Below are positions 45,335 to 57,148 of a stretch of 64,000 nt of DNA, piece by piece; the stretch's first letter is position 1; each line of letters begins with the position of its first letter. The notes under the pieces are model-generated. The model ran no database searches and had not been told where the DNA came from. It saw only the letters and a program-made list of their open reading frames with translations. The DNA is from Cryptomeria japonica (lineage: Eukaryota > Streptophyta > Pinopsida > Cupressales > Cupressaceae): positions 253,131,533 through 253,195,532 of the forward strand of contig NC_081410.1 of assembly GCF_030272615.1 (NCBI RefSeq), given 5' to 3'. Made by a program: the position numbers and the translations under genes.

Positions 45335-47895
45335 AAGTCTTCAATGAGCATTGCTAGTGACCAATGCCTTCCATGTAACTCAAACCAGTAATATTATGAA
45401 AGTTTCTTTTACATGCACTTGATAAAATACTCTCATATTTTAGGGCACGACCTACACATGCGCCTTGTGTAATGCTATGTTTTCCAGGCATAAGAACAAT
45501 ATATTCAAACAACCAAACACTGCATGAGCATTTATCAACATTCCAATTAGGCCGCTAGTCTATAATAAAGTGATCATATTTCTTCACTTTTTGTGCACCA
45601 TGTTCTCGGCCCCAGCGTAGACCTTCATCTTACTTCCTTTGTATATGGGTTTATACCTGCTAATATGAATTTGCTTGAGAGTTTCTAAAGCTATTTCAGC
45701 CATGGCGTCCCCATTCGACATCATTGCATCATGATTCAATATGCTATGTAAACATACCCTACTATGTGATCTAAGAATAACACTGCCTTGATGTGTGTAC
45801 CATTGATGTACTCCCGAAGCATGCTCTTGATGCCCAACAACTAAGAATGCCACCTCCCTCTGCGTAGTTTACTATTCCAACATATAACTCCCTACACCCC
45901 CATTCATCTGTATGTTCTACATTTCATTAATGTCCAAGACCAAACTATATGTCTTTCTTTCCTAGATAGAAATAAGGACAAGATACATGAGTCCCAACTG
46001 CACCATCAAGTCAACAATGAAATTCACTGACCATGGATCTTTATTCAGCTCCGAGAGACATTGAAGTTGGAAGCACAAATCCTCAATGTGTAGTGTCTCT
46101 GTATTCTCATCGATGAACAAAAAACCATTGATCAATTGAGGTATACACAGCCTTAAAATCCGCACAATTTGGCTCTCAATACACCAACAAACAAACCCTA
46201 AAATATCACCTGCTTCTGCAACTAAACTTTGCCCTAATCATGTTATCTCTGACAATATACTTTACATTTTTGCCTTTGACCATTGACCTTTTCTTATTAA
46301 CACACAATAGTCTTCCTTGACACCCACCTCCCTTGCAAGATGTTGGGAGCGTTCCTTTCCTCATGTTGCATTTATCACACAATTCTTTTGTCCATCTCAC
46401 TTTTGAGCTATGGGGTGGAGGGGGGAGGACTGAGTCTCCTCGCTTTCTTACCCCGCGACTATTTCCTGGGTGCTCTGGTTAGCATGCGGGGTGTCGAGGG
46501 AGTATTTATACTCTTCCCATGATCCTACACCCCTTCTTGGTAGCTTGCGCTCACTTTGCGGGATTAAAATATAACAAGACTTCATAAAGTCTTTGAGTTT
46601 TATATTGCCTCCCCTGCCAATTGCATACTACTTTCATAGTGGCCCACATCTTCATCCACCCTCCTCATCTCCTTACAAGGATATATCTTTTGATTATACT
46701 TGCACTATATTTAAATTTTTAACTTAATTTTCTCATCCACATGAGGAGGAAAATACATTTTTTGGGGAAATGACTCAACTTAATTCCCTTTACTTCATAC
46801 CCACAAGCCCAACCATCATACTCCTTTTGCCTAAATGATCCCATAAATGAACAAATTGAATTAAAAAATTTACTGTCTCCTTAGTGCAATATAATATATT
46901 TAAATCAAGTTGATTATAAATAATATATATTTAATAAAATAGGCTTTGACTTTTCACATTGGGTATTAGCCTTGGTCGGGCCCCAAAGTGGGCCCGACTA
47001 AATTTTTTTTCGTTTCTAAAGCACTGACCTATTGAGAATGATCTAAAACACTGATTGGACATGATAGAGATGCGAACACTTGAGGGAATGTTCATTAATT
47101 CTAACATTTTTGCAATTTTGAACTTTTTCCCAAAACACCTGAGTAGCCTCTGGAATCAGTTTAAAAAGTTGACCAAAACACTTGATTAGGGCTTGCAGGC
47201 CGATACATTGATAGAATGTAATACAAAGAATTCAGGGCATCTAATAGATTCCCGAAATGATACCTGGGGAAAAATTTATTAACCTACAAAGTTGCCTACT
47301 TAGAAAATATGGAAGGTGTTGCTTGAGAAGCCCTTAAAAGTTCATTTGGAATGGGCTTTGAAAATCGATTAAATGATGCGCTGGGGGGCTAGAAACCGGG
47401 AAAATGGTAAATAATGTTGTAGGGAATCATGGGGTACACTCACTTTGGAGTCTAGGTCAACTAGGTGTGAAATAAAAATTCACAAAGAGGGCTACTGACT
47501 GCTGTTTGACACAGTCCAGTTTGCAAAACTGAACTTTTTGCAAATGGAATCAACCTTGAAAATTTTTCAAACAGATTCATGGGGCTATTTCACTTAGCAT
47601 GGGGCTTCAAAAAATAGCAGAGAATCATAAGAAACAATCATCTATCCTTGACAATCATCCGACACAAAAATACAATGGCTCAAAGAGGGCTACTCAGAAA
47701 AGGTAAACTGTTGCAAATCAACAAGCCAATCTAGGGACCTCAAAAGGAAACTTTACAAACTCATCAAATCTAGTCTAGGGAAGTTGCAAATGGAATAATA
47801 TCATCTCTACGAGATTCCTAACACTTCTCCAAAGGGATTTCTCATGAAATTCAATGGGTTCAAAATTATGAGTTCTCAAACAGAGCAACTCAAGC
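45335..47895. other. Intergenic region with weak minus-strand coding traces
   Basis: Two adjacent minus-strand frames (46165-45962 and 45853-45584) and a Cys-rich one (46400-46206, CDKCNMRKGTLPTSCKGGGC) might be remnants of a gene or transposon protein; I recognise none. A GC-richer stretch lies at 46385-46560. 46960-47890 appears non-coding. Confidence 0.35.
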
Positions 47896-48139
47896 CTATT
47901 CTACAAGGGCAAATTTGAGTGCATTTGAACAAAAATTTACATGGGCCCTCAAAGTTTTTGAGGTCCCAACATATGCCACCTCCGATGTTAAAATCCTATC
48001 CCAAAAAAATTTAAAACTCTGAATGCTCATGTCTTTTTCTTCTTTCATATGTGTCATAATTTTTTGCACCATTTGACAAAATTGATTCTCCAATCACTGA
48101 AATCTCTGATGTGTTTATCCTTATCAATGATATGAGGTA
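47896..48139 (-). pseudogene. Unknown ORF F, C-terminal part
   Basis: Continues ORF F across the H insertion. With H and one TSD removed, the minus frame reads HWT, then IPHIIDKDKHIRDFSDWRIN and FVKWCKK. It then shifts at an A-run near 48057 into IMTHMKEEKDMSIQSFKFFW and RILTSEVAYVGTSKTL, ending at 47896. No motif is recognised. Confidence 0.55.
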
Positions 48140-48144
48140 TGGTC
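48140..48144. repeat. 5-bp target-site duplication TGGTC of element H
   Basis: TGGTC at 48140-48144 and at 55734-55738 flank element H. Removal restores the reading of ORF F. Confidence 0.9.
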
Positions 48145-48956
48145 TATTAGATTAAATGATAGTCCCAAAGACACTGAGAGGGCAGGGGGTGTGAATCAGT
48201 GTCTAACCAGTTAGCAAAATATTTATACTTATTTAAAACTTTGCATCCCAAAACAGTGTACCGGTAAATAAGAATTAATGCAGCAAATAAGAATAACAGA
48301 GACAACATAGAAAACACACCATAACACAAGATATTTAATGAGGAAACCTGGTGTGGGAAAAACCTTGGTGGGATTTGTGACCCGCAATATTTACTCACTG
48401 GCCAATGAATAAATACTACTTACAATAGGGGCCTGCACATGCAGGGAAACCAACAACCTAGAGCTCACTACCCAATAAAGAGTCACACTGAATACAAAAT
48501 GGATTATAAAAATCCAATAAAATGTATTGCTTCAAAACAACATCTCTCATGTCAATTTCAGTACCAGTTTAAGCTCAGACAATAACCAAAACCTTCGTTG
48601 TCAACTATATCACCTTATACAAAATTATACATCATATCTCGTTGTTCTCTATCTCTCATGCCATATTTAAAATATCCTATAAGATCTCATACATATATGA
48701 GTCTAATACAATGTACCATGTCAGATTACAAAAGATATTTATATTAAAACACAATAAACAAAAGTTTATTCCATGTTGGCCTAAGTGCTGGTATGCATTG
48801 TTGCCAATGTCGGTGAAGTGCCTGTCGGTGTATGTAGAAATCTATTGCCGGTGCCGATATCTGCCAGTTGGTTGCCAGATGGTTGCTAGATGGTTGCCAA
48901 TTGGTTTCCATCAATGACAACATCAACTATTCTCATAAGAGTGTAGAATGCCAACA
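48145..48956 (-). repeat. Element H 3' LTR
   Basis: About 812 bp, close to 54963-55733. The end has mutated from TGTTAGA to TATTAGA. It carries the GAGGAAACCT/GGGAAAAACC block also found in LTR J (62233-62265). Peptides on minus with RYTVLGCKVLNKYKYFANW occur in both H LTRs and are not genes. Confidence 0.9.
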
Positions 48957-49149
48957 ATCTCCCTCTTTGGCATTGATGGCAACACTCATGAGAAAAATCC
49001 AAAAACTATTTCCAAAAAAACTAAAGTCCAAAAAGATGTGTTCCCCCTGAGCAAGTGATTTCCTCTGTACAAGTATTTTTCTCTCCACTACTCCCCCTTT
49101 GACATCAATGACAAAGGTTGTCAAAAATAATCAAATGAGTGCAAAAATT

Positions 49150-52100
49150 TCACCTCAAAGTCTGTAACCGGTTGGTTACAATCTGAAAAATATCTGTCAA
49201 AACTAAATTCAGACTCTGCATAAACCTTTTGTTATCATTCAAAGTTGCCTCAGTCTGTTGGATCATGCCGGTGAGATAATGCATGTGTTCTTCTGGTGAT
49301 CGCTCTCCTTGAACTAATGCCTTAGATATTTCAATTCTCTGAGTGATAAGATTGTCCAACTTAGGACCAAGTTTATTTTTAAGTTCTTGGGCATTTAACC
49401 TAATCCTTGCCTTCTCTTTCTCACGTTTCTCTAACTTCTCCTCAAAAACTGCCATTTCCTACTCAAAAACTGATATATGTCCGAATGAACCAATTATATT
49501 ATCTGCTATATCATCAATTTCTTTCTATATTTTTCTAATTTCCTCATCTATGTCCTATGTCAAAAGGTGAGGTTTGCATGTTTCCCTATATAGCTCCTTG
49601 TACGCCAAAATTGTAGAGTTAAGTACCAGTAATAATGTATTCAAGTGTTTTGTACACTTCTTTATAGTGTCTTCAAAGAATGTGTTTTTCTCTTTTTCAA
49701 CTCTCTCCTTAATTGTGTCCTCATTCACCTTATCAATAGTTATTACATTATCAGCAATAAATTTCGACAATGTGTCCAATTTACCCAAAGAATTAGTAAT
49801 GTGATCTATTTTACAATTTGGTGCAATCAACTTAAGAATGGGTAGCATGTTATCAATTTCCTTATAGGCCAATGCATTACAATTTGTTATCTTCTTAATT
49901 GAATCCAAAAGTACCTTTGTAACATTGGTAGGTCTGAATTCACAAGTAGATGTGTTGGATGTCTGACCAATCATTTTTATTACCTCTTTGCTTCCATCAG
50001 ATGTGTCCATTTTGCTTACATTTTCTTCTGGTGGATCAGTTTGTGTTTGCATCTCAACTTTTAAAGGTTTCTCAATATGTTTCAATGTTTCTATGATTGT
50101 TGGTTTCTCTGTCTCTATGTGCACCTCTGGCTAAGTTTTTGTCTCTGAAAGTTCAACTATCGGTTTCTCTGTCTCTGGTGGCCTTGTGCTAGTACCTTTA
50201 TCTTCAGTAGTTTTTTCAGTCTGTGTTGGTTTCTCTATTTGTGTTGATGTCTCAGTTTCAATAGTTTGTACCAGTTTCTCTGCTATGTTGCTATTGTCAA
50301 CATTGTTTGACTTGACTTCAGAGTTTTCCTTATCCACAACAATGTTTACCTCTTGAGTATCCACATTCATTGTAAAAAGTTTTTGTGACTCGGGATTAGT
50401 ATCATCATGTCTTATTCCTTCAGTTTCAATAACCGGTGGATTTTCTGAGTGTACCGGTGTAGTATCCAAAGGTGGCAGTGGAAGATTGTCAGTAATCTTA
50501 ATGTTTGTAACTCCACCAAATTTTCCTTTACCTTTGTCCTTTTGATAAACCTTAAATGTCTTCTTGATTCTATTCATTTCCTCTTGTTTTTCTTTCTCCA
50601 CAAAGAATATATCCCAATTATCCCTTGTTTCTTCTACAATTTCCTTCACTCTTCCAGCCATCAGGCTCACTTGCCGGTGTCCACTAGCAAATACTGATCG
50701 GTTAGCCTCAAAAATAAGTTCATCTATTTCTTCTTTGGAGTTAACCGGGTGAACAACCAAGAGTGCTTCAACTTTCAATTTCTTATCTAATTCCATCACT
50801 GATAGCCTTTTAGCTTCTAGTCTCATGTAGAGATCATTTGGTAGCTCATCAATAACTTCAATCAAAACTTTCTTATAAATGTCTAAATGAAGAACAATGC
50901 TTTCTTCAATAGTGTTTCTGTTAGTATCATTTGAAGAAGTATACCGTTTATTCACATTAGATAAATTACCTTCCTCTGTTATCTCATTCAGTAAGTCATT
51001 CAATGAAGGGATAATTGGTGTTTGTTTTCTCTTTGGAATAAGCTTCTTCTTTAGTTCCCTAACTGCCTGTTGTTTCTTCCTTAATGTCTTGGTTTTCTTC
51101 GGTGAAGGAGAGGGTACCAATGAGGGTTTTCTCTTCCTTTCTACTCTTTTAAATTCAACTATCTTATCACTGTCACTATCAGAAGATGTGTCAATTGATG
51201 AAATATGTGCCTTCCGTTGAAGTCCTTCAAGTTCACTTGTCGATATACCACTAAGTTCATAACATTTTCATTGATTTCTTTTACCTTCTTGGATGCATCC
51301 CTAATGAATTTTTCTCTTCTCTTAGTCCTTTTCTACATAGATACTTTACTCTCTATGGTTTCTACATTTCCAAAGAATTCTTCAGATGGCTCTCTAGGTG
51401 CTTCAAGTAGTGCTTTTGCATACATTTACAGAACATGTAGATCAACCTCATAATCCATTTCAATAACCCAAATAGTTCTAGGGCTTACTGCTTCCATCTA
51501 GGTTTCATCTCTTTTAATGACAAAACATATTTGCTTGTCATATTTCTCAACTATTCTCTGAGGAATCCTTTCCCTATCTCTCATCTTAGATTGGAAAGTT
51601 TTGAAGTAATCTATTATGTTATTATCTCTATCAGCTCCCATGCCGGTAAAAGCTTCCTGTAGTTGTTTTCCTACCGGTATATCATAACCAAAGTCTTTGT
51701 GTCCTATACCGGGTATCTCTTTGGTGAAATATAACATCAGACATACCAGAAGGTTTCCAAAGTGGAAAGTACCTTTCTTGTCTCCCTTGATCTTTTTCAG
51801 ATTATCAATAAGCTCATCTTTCAACCATTCACACACATCTATCTTAGCATTGTTGTTTATCATTTCATAAGCATTGTAAATAGAAAGACTGGAAACATAA
51901 TTGAGTTTGTTAGCATGTGTGGCTTTGTATCCAAGGACCATACTTACATATCTCACATTAATGTCCTTAATTGCATTTACTCTAAGTGATCTATTATCAG
52001 ATGTTTCTCCGGTTAGGCTTGTCACCATTTTATTGGGAATCTTCTTTGTCTTATCAGGTCTACTACCGGTTGAGGGTAAACCAGTAACTACCCTAATTGC

Positions 52101-52508
52101 TTGTTGGTTTATCTTACAAACTGAATCCAACCATAATAATTCTCCATGTGCTCTACTCAATACAATCCTTACCACTTCCTCTGCAAATTGAGGGATATTC
52201 AGTATCTCCATAAAACCTAAAGTTTCCACAATCTTATGTTCGGGTTTAACAATTCCATGTTCATCACAAATGACCTTGTTAAACATTTTCATTAACTCCT
52301 CGGATCTTAGGCCTTCTATATTGCAATGTATGTAAATCCTAGGGTCTTTTGCAAATGCTACACCCTTAGGTATTTTTGAAAAAGCTCCTACAGAGTCATC
52401 TTGCTTCGCAATCTTGGGAATTATTTTGAATATGGGCCTAGGGCATTTCACATTTTCCACAATGGTAGGGTTTGAAATAAATTCAAGAACAGAAGATGAA
52501 GCAGCCAT
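49150..52508 (-). pseudogene. Element H unknown ORF of about 1,100 codons in place of pol
   Basis: Starts MAASSSVLEFISNPTIVENV at 52508 and runs almost in one frame to 49150. Stops fall near 51498, 51450, 51330, 50130, 49555, 49525 and 49456, almost all TAG, and there is one frameshift near 51250. Residues 1-336 are globular-looking, with RAHGELLWLDSVCKINQQAI and LVCLMLYFTKEIPGIGHKDF. The middle is Lys/Ser-rich (SPSPKKTKTLRKKQQAV), then Thr/Glu repeats (TEKPTQTEK). The C-terminal third is helical and coiled-coil-like (EKLEKREKEKARIRLNAQEL). No enzyme or envelope motif, signal peptide or membrane segment was recognised. It is the main novelty candidate of the window. Confidence 0.7.
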
Positions 52509-53453
52509 TATGAAAAAATACCTCTTATTCGGATGTTTGTTGAATGCTTGAAAAACACTTCTTAGATTCGCCTTGAATACCTTTGCTTGATTTCACGCTC
52601 ACAGAAAGTTTGAATGCTCGGTGAGCTTGAAATGAGGGTTTCCTGGTGCTTTATAGCCAAAAATTTCTTCAAAACATCATTAAATGCTCGTTGATTAAGT
52701 GAAAACTTAACACACCTACCGATAAAGAAGAAATGTATCTTCTCACCATCAATCAAGGGTAGAATGCATGTTTTTCAATTTGTTGCCATACCCCGAAGAG
52801 ATTATTCCTCAGTTAGATGAAGAATCTCTCATCGGTGGAGGATTACTATGTTCTACCAGTGAAGATATAGTTTCAGTAGTTCTCTGATCTCTTTTCTTAA
52901 TCCATTGTTTATAAAATTCTTGCCTTACTTCCTCTACCTTCTCTTTTCCCTTCAAGCTAGATCTCATATTGTTTGTCGGTGCATTCTTGCTTCTACATAA
53001 TTTAGCAATATGTCCAATCTTGTTACAAGCATAACAAGTTATATTATTCCTTTGAATAGCCTTTCCATATCCCTGACCGGTTTGTGATCTGCATTGATTA
53101 GATAAATGTCCAAATCTTCCACAAACATAACATTTCACATTCATTCTAAAATTTTCTGAATTATGACCAACTTTGTTGCATTTAGAACATTGATCGGTGG
53201 GTGAGTTCATATTCTGATTATTTCTAAATCTACACTGATTTTCTCTGTGACCATATTTGTTGCAATTGAAACATTTAACATTAAATTTATAAGCATTAGG
53301 TTGTCTTACCGGTTTGTTTTGATCTTGATTGTTTGCAGTACCAGAACTTTCTCCAACTTCAAATCCAAGTCCATTTGTATCTCCATTAGGCTTCTGACTT
53401 TTCAGCATGTCATCAAGCTCCTCTGAACTTTTCTTGAATTTTTCTTTGTGTTT

Positions 53454-53458
53454 ATTTG
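53454..53458. repeat. 5-bp target-site duplication ATTTG of solo LTR I
   Basis: ATTTG at 53454-53458 and 54420-54424. Removing the LTR and one copy restores the H Gag frame (ELATAN joined to KHKEKF). Confidence 0.93.
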
Positions 53459-54419
53459 TGTATACACCTAAAAATGGTCTGAAGATAATTAATTACATAA
53501 GCAATTATTTAATTAATCTCCTCCTCCCCAATTTAATTGAATTCACTAAGCAATTTGATTAAATCTCTCATTCATCTACTTATTAATAAATCTAAGGATT
53601 TATTAAATAGTTTCATTTCACCCCTTTAATTAATTAGTTCCCTCCATTCAAAATCATTTCTTCTAAATCCCCTAATTAATTAAAACAAATCAAATTATGA
53701 GTTGTTGAAATTAATTAGCCATTTTCCTATTATTTGAATTTCTAAATTCAAATTCTCCTAACTTCTACCACTCCTATAACCTAACCATTCCTAAACCTAA
53801 CCCATTCTACCTACCACCATGTCCCCTTTCACCCAACATCTTCTAGAACCTTGTGACACTTGTCACTAAGTGTTCCCCTTAATCCAACCCCCTTTGCCAA
53901 CCTCCTCCAATTTAACCATTGATATCTTCAAATCAATCTCAACCATTGATTCATGCCAACTCACCCCTAGCCTTGGAAAATCCTATAAATAGACCTCATT
54001 TTGGAGCAATATTGGTCCCAAATTCATATCATTTTGATGATCCCATCTCATTCATAGCTTAAGCATTGTTACTATAGGCATCTAGCTTATAGTTTATCAG
54101 TTTTAGCAATGTTATCATGCTCATTTTAGCTTAAATCTTAGCTTAATCATGCTAGATCAATCATTCATGTAGCTTAATCATGCTATTCTTGCTAGATCAT
54201 GCATTTTCAGCATTCAAATCCACCATCTAAGTGTAGTCAAGTCACTAGAATTTGCATACTAAGATCTGAGAGCAAAATTCATACTCGCATTTACTAGGAG
54301 GCAATAAGTCGATTAGCTATGGTTTTATATGTCTTTGATTTAATCTACTAACCATGCTTGTAATGATTTATTGAGTGCATTGTGGTTGCAGGTATAGGTA
54401 CACTTCACAAAGCACGACA
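53459..54419 (+). mobile_element. Solo LTR I (element A family)
   Basis: 961 bp, TGTATACACC...GCACGACA, with TSD ATTTG. There is no internal region, so it is a product of LTR-LTR recombination. Its start and TATA region match the 3' LTR of element A. Confidence 0.92.
53984..53991 (+). promoter_or_regulatory. TATA box in solo LTR I
   Basis: TATAAATA followed by ACCTCATTTTGGAGCAA; equivalent to 32555-32562. It is antisense to the surrounding gag. Confidence 0.55.
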
Positions 54420-54962
54420 ATTTGCAGTAGCCAACTCATTTTCCAGAATTCCAACTTGTCTCATAAGCTCAATTTTATCATGTTGCATGTGAATCAAGTA
54501 TGTTTTTAACATATCATTTTCATGACTAAGTCTCAGATTTTCATTTCCAGCATCATTAAGTCTCCTAGTCAAGTCTTCTTCATTTTTTCTTCCTATCTTC
54601 AATATATTTACATAACCTCATAGTCATATCTTGCATTTCATTATTCATATTACTATTTTCTTGTCTCAACTTGTTTGCAATGTCTCTAAGAGTTTCTTTT
54701 TCATCGTCATCATCATTCTACATCTTCTCATGAAGTTCTTTTATTTTATTTTGTGCTATAGCAAAGTTCTCCTGAAGTCCTTTAATGAATTCCTGTGCAG
54801 TCCTTAGATCATCTTCAAGTTTGATATTCTTCAATTTCTCTGCATCAAAATCGTCAAGAGCTCCTTCTAATTGTTTTCTTAAGTTCTCCATCTATACCGG
54901 TGTTAGAATCCTCCTCAAGCTATTAGGATTTTGAAAATAGAGGACCAGGATCTGATACCAAT

Positions 54963-55733
54963 TGTTAGATTCAATGAAAGTCCCAAAGACACTAAGAGGG
55001 GGGGGGGGTGAATCAGTGTCTAACCAATTAGCAAAATATTTATACTTATTTAAAACTTTGCATCCCAAAACAGTGTACCGGTAAATAAGAATAACAGAGA
55101 CAACATAGAAAACACAACATAACACAAGATATTTAACGAGGAAACCTGGCGTGGGAAAAACCTCGATGGGATTTGTGACCCACAATATTTACTCACTGGC
55201 CAATGAATAAATACTACTTACAATAGGGGCCTGCACATGCAGGGAGGAAAAAAAACCTAGAGCTCACTGCTCAATAAAGAGTCACACTGAGTACAAAATG
55301 GATTATCAAAATCCAATACAATGTACTGCTTCAAAACAACATCTCTCATGCTAGGTTCAGTACCAGTTTAAGCTCAGACAATAACCAAAACCTTTGTTGT
55401 CAACTATATCACCTTATACAAAATTATACATCATATCTCGCTCTTCTCTATCTCTCATGCCATATTTAAAATGACCTATAAGATCTCATACATATATGAG
55501 TCTACTATAATGTACCATGTTGGCTTACAAAAGATATTTATATTAAAATACAATAAACAAAAGTTTACTCCATGTTGACCTAAATGTCGGTATGCATTGT
55601 TGTCGATGCCAGTGAAGTGTCTACTGGTGTATGTAGAAATCTATTGCCAGTGTCGGTATCTGTCGGTTGGTTGCTAGTTGGTTGCCATCAATGAAAACAT
55701 CAACTATTCTCATAAGAGTGTAGAATGCCAACA
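54963..55733 (-). repeat. Element H 5' LTR
   Basis: 771 bp. It has a G-run CCCCCCCCCCC on minus (55000-55010), the same place as in LTRs 48145 and J, and ends TCTAACA right before the primer site. Confidence 0.92.
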
Positions 55734-55738
55734 TGGTC

Positions 55739-57148
55739 CAGTGCTGAAATGTATGAAAAGATTCAATTTTTTCCCTTCCTCATTGTTCTTCACTGGAGAC
55801 ATACCCAAGCTCTTTAGTGATTGTGCTTATTTCTTTCTAAATTTCTTTTATTGTAGGAGAATCATTAGGATCCCTTTGTGTTACTTTGCACAGAGTGACT
55901 AAGGTGAGATACATTGGTACCCACCTTTTTAATAAAGATTCCAATTTAGGTTTATTTTCTTTAAATGTATCCAACATCCTCCACAAGGACTTGTAGACCT
56001 TATACATCTCATCCAACCTGTCAATAATGATTTTTACTCTATGTGTCAATATTTGTTCAAAGGTACTGAGGATTCGTTGTGGCACCTTTTGCAAAGCTTA
56101 TGCATTAGCCACTCTTAATTCCTTGATTTCCTTCTTATACTTTTTCTTCTTTGCACTCCATCCTTCACTATCCTCAGTGTTGTCTATTGGTTTAGGGGTA
56201 GCATGCCTATGCAGAATGATGGCTTTACTTTGACTATCAGGCTGTCCTTTTTTTTTGTCTTTCAACATGGTATTTTTAATATACAACCTGTTAATTTAAT
56301 CATTCATTTCCAGTTTCCCTTTTTCAAATTCAACTATTTTTTGTTGCATGTGTTTTACATCCCTGGTGAACATAGTAGAGTGCATAGTCAGTTTGGCCAC
56401 CTCTAATGGGGAGGTATCTTTCATGGTCTTCAAAATTGTTTTTGCCTTTCTCTCTTTCACCATGTCCACTACCTTTGGCTTGTTAGTTCTTTTAAAATTT
56501 ACCCATGCAACTAGTATCTCAATTCTTGGGTTATACCCTATACCTCTTACCCCTTCTTTAGAGTCAAATTCTACTACCAACATGGCATCCTCTTGTTTCC
56601 TCACTTGATCTAATAAAAACATTTTCTTTAGTGTCATTCTTGGAAAAATCAACATATTACTCTTCATAACTATTTCTCTAGCTTCAGCAGGAGTAATATG
56701 TATATCATCAAACTATATTTTTTTGAAGGTTTGGGCAATTACTTCCTCATGCTTGGACTCATTCACACCCATGAGGTTCATCTATTTTCTTTCCTCAAAC
56801 TCTTTCATCTTTACATTCATCAAGAAATATATGAACTCTAGAGTATTAATGAATTCATTATTCTCTATAAACCTCATTGATATAGCTACCCTTCCATTCA
56901 CAACATTTATAGGCTCTGCCCCTTTTTCCATTTGAGCTTCATAGTCATGTGTTTCTTCTTCATATATTGGTGGAGCCATTTGGGACTGATCCTCCCCTTC
57001 ATCACCCTTTAAATCCCTTAATGCATTGATGGCCTCATGAGTGTCACTCTCCCCTGACTCTTCATAAGACACTAGTGGGTTTGGGTCATTTGTCTTTCAT
57101 TTTTTAGGTGGGGGTGAAGTAGGTGAAGGTTCCTGCATAGATTCATCA
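55739..57148 (-). pseudogene. Unknown ORF F, central part
   Basis: One minus frame from 57148 (DESMQEPSPTSPPPKK) to 55739, with stops near 57100 (TGA), 56781, 56718, 56296, 56098, 55837 and 55790. Acidic N-part (YEESGESDTHEAINALRDLK), then FLMNVKMKEFEERK, VVEFDSKEGVRGIGYNPRIE and WVNFKRTNKPKVVDMVKERK. A helical end follows (KKYKKEIKELRVANA, YKSLWRMLDTFKENKPKLES). Both ends are TE insertion points. I recognise no family. General composition and the coiled-coil end resemble the unknown ORF of element H, so it may be the extra ORF of a related element. Confidence 0.6.
57144..57148. repeat. 5-bp target-site duplication CATCA of element G
   Basis: CATCA at 57144-57148 before TGTTAGCACC, and at 61500-61504 after TTAACTAACA. 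Removal joins ORF F in frame (VIIHDVYYD to ESMQEP). Confidence 0.9.

Larger units (their letters stand above)
52809..54890 (-). pseudogene. Element H Gag: coiled coil plus CCHC zinc knuckles, split by LTR I
   Basis: On minus from 54890: MENLRKQLEGALDDFDAEKL, a coiled coil with one TAG and a frameshift near 54610, then ENDMLKTYLIHMQHDKIELM to NELATAN. LTR I interrupts at this point. Without it the frame runs on to KHKEKFKKSSEELDDMLKSQ, KPNGDTNGLGFEVGESSG. Four knuckles follow: CFNCNKYGHRENQC, a degenerate CSKCNKVGHNSENF, CYVCGRFGHLSNQC and CYACNKIGHIAKLC. The stop is at 52809. The LDDMLKSQKP-GLGF line is characteristic of Gag C-termini of Sirevirus-type copia elements. The N-terminal capsid domain is missing. 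Confidence 0.85.
48145..55733 (-). mobile_element. Element H: Sirevirus-like copia element lacking pol, minus strand
   Basis: LTRs are 48145-48956 (3') and 54963-55733 (5'), beginning TGTTGGCATTC on minus. A tRNA-iMet-type primer site (TGGTATCAGATCC on minus, about 54948-54960) follows the 5' LTR. The purine tract GCCAAAGAGGGAGAT precedes the 3' LTR (48957-48972). The internal region encodes a coiled-coil plus zinc-knuckle Gag, then a long unknown ORF (52508 to 49150). No protease, integrase, RT or RNase H is seen. The solo LTR I interrupts gag. The Gag resembles those of Sireviruses (SIRE/Maximus-type copia). It must have relied on enzymes in trans. Confidence 0.88.

Noticed and set aside
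48147-48398. Possible small membrane protein (minus), repeated at 54892-55185
   Set aside because: Both lie in the two LTRs of element H at equivalent positions; they are shadows of LTR sequence.
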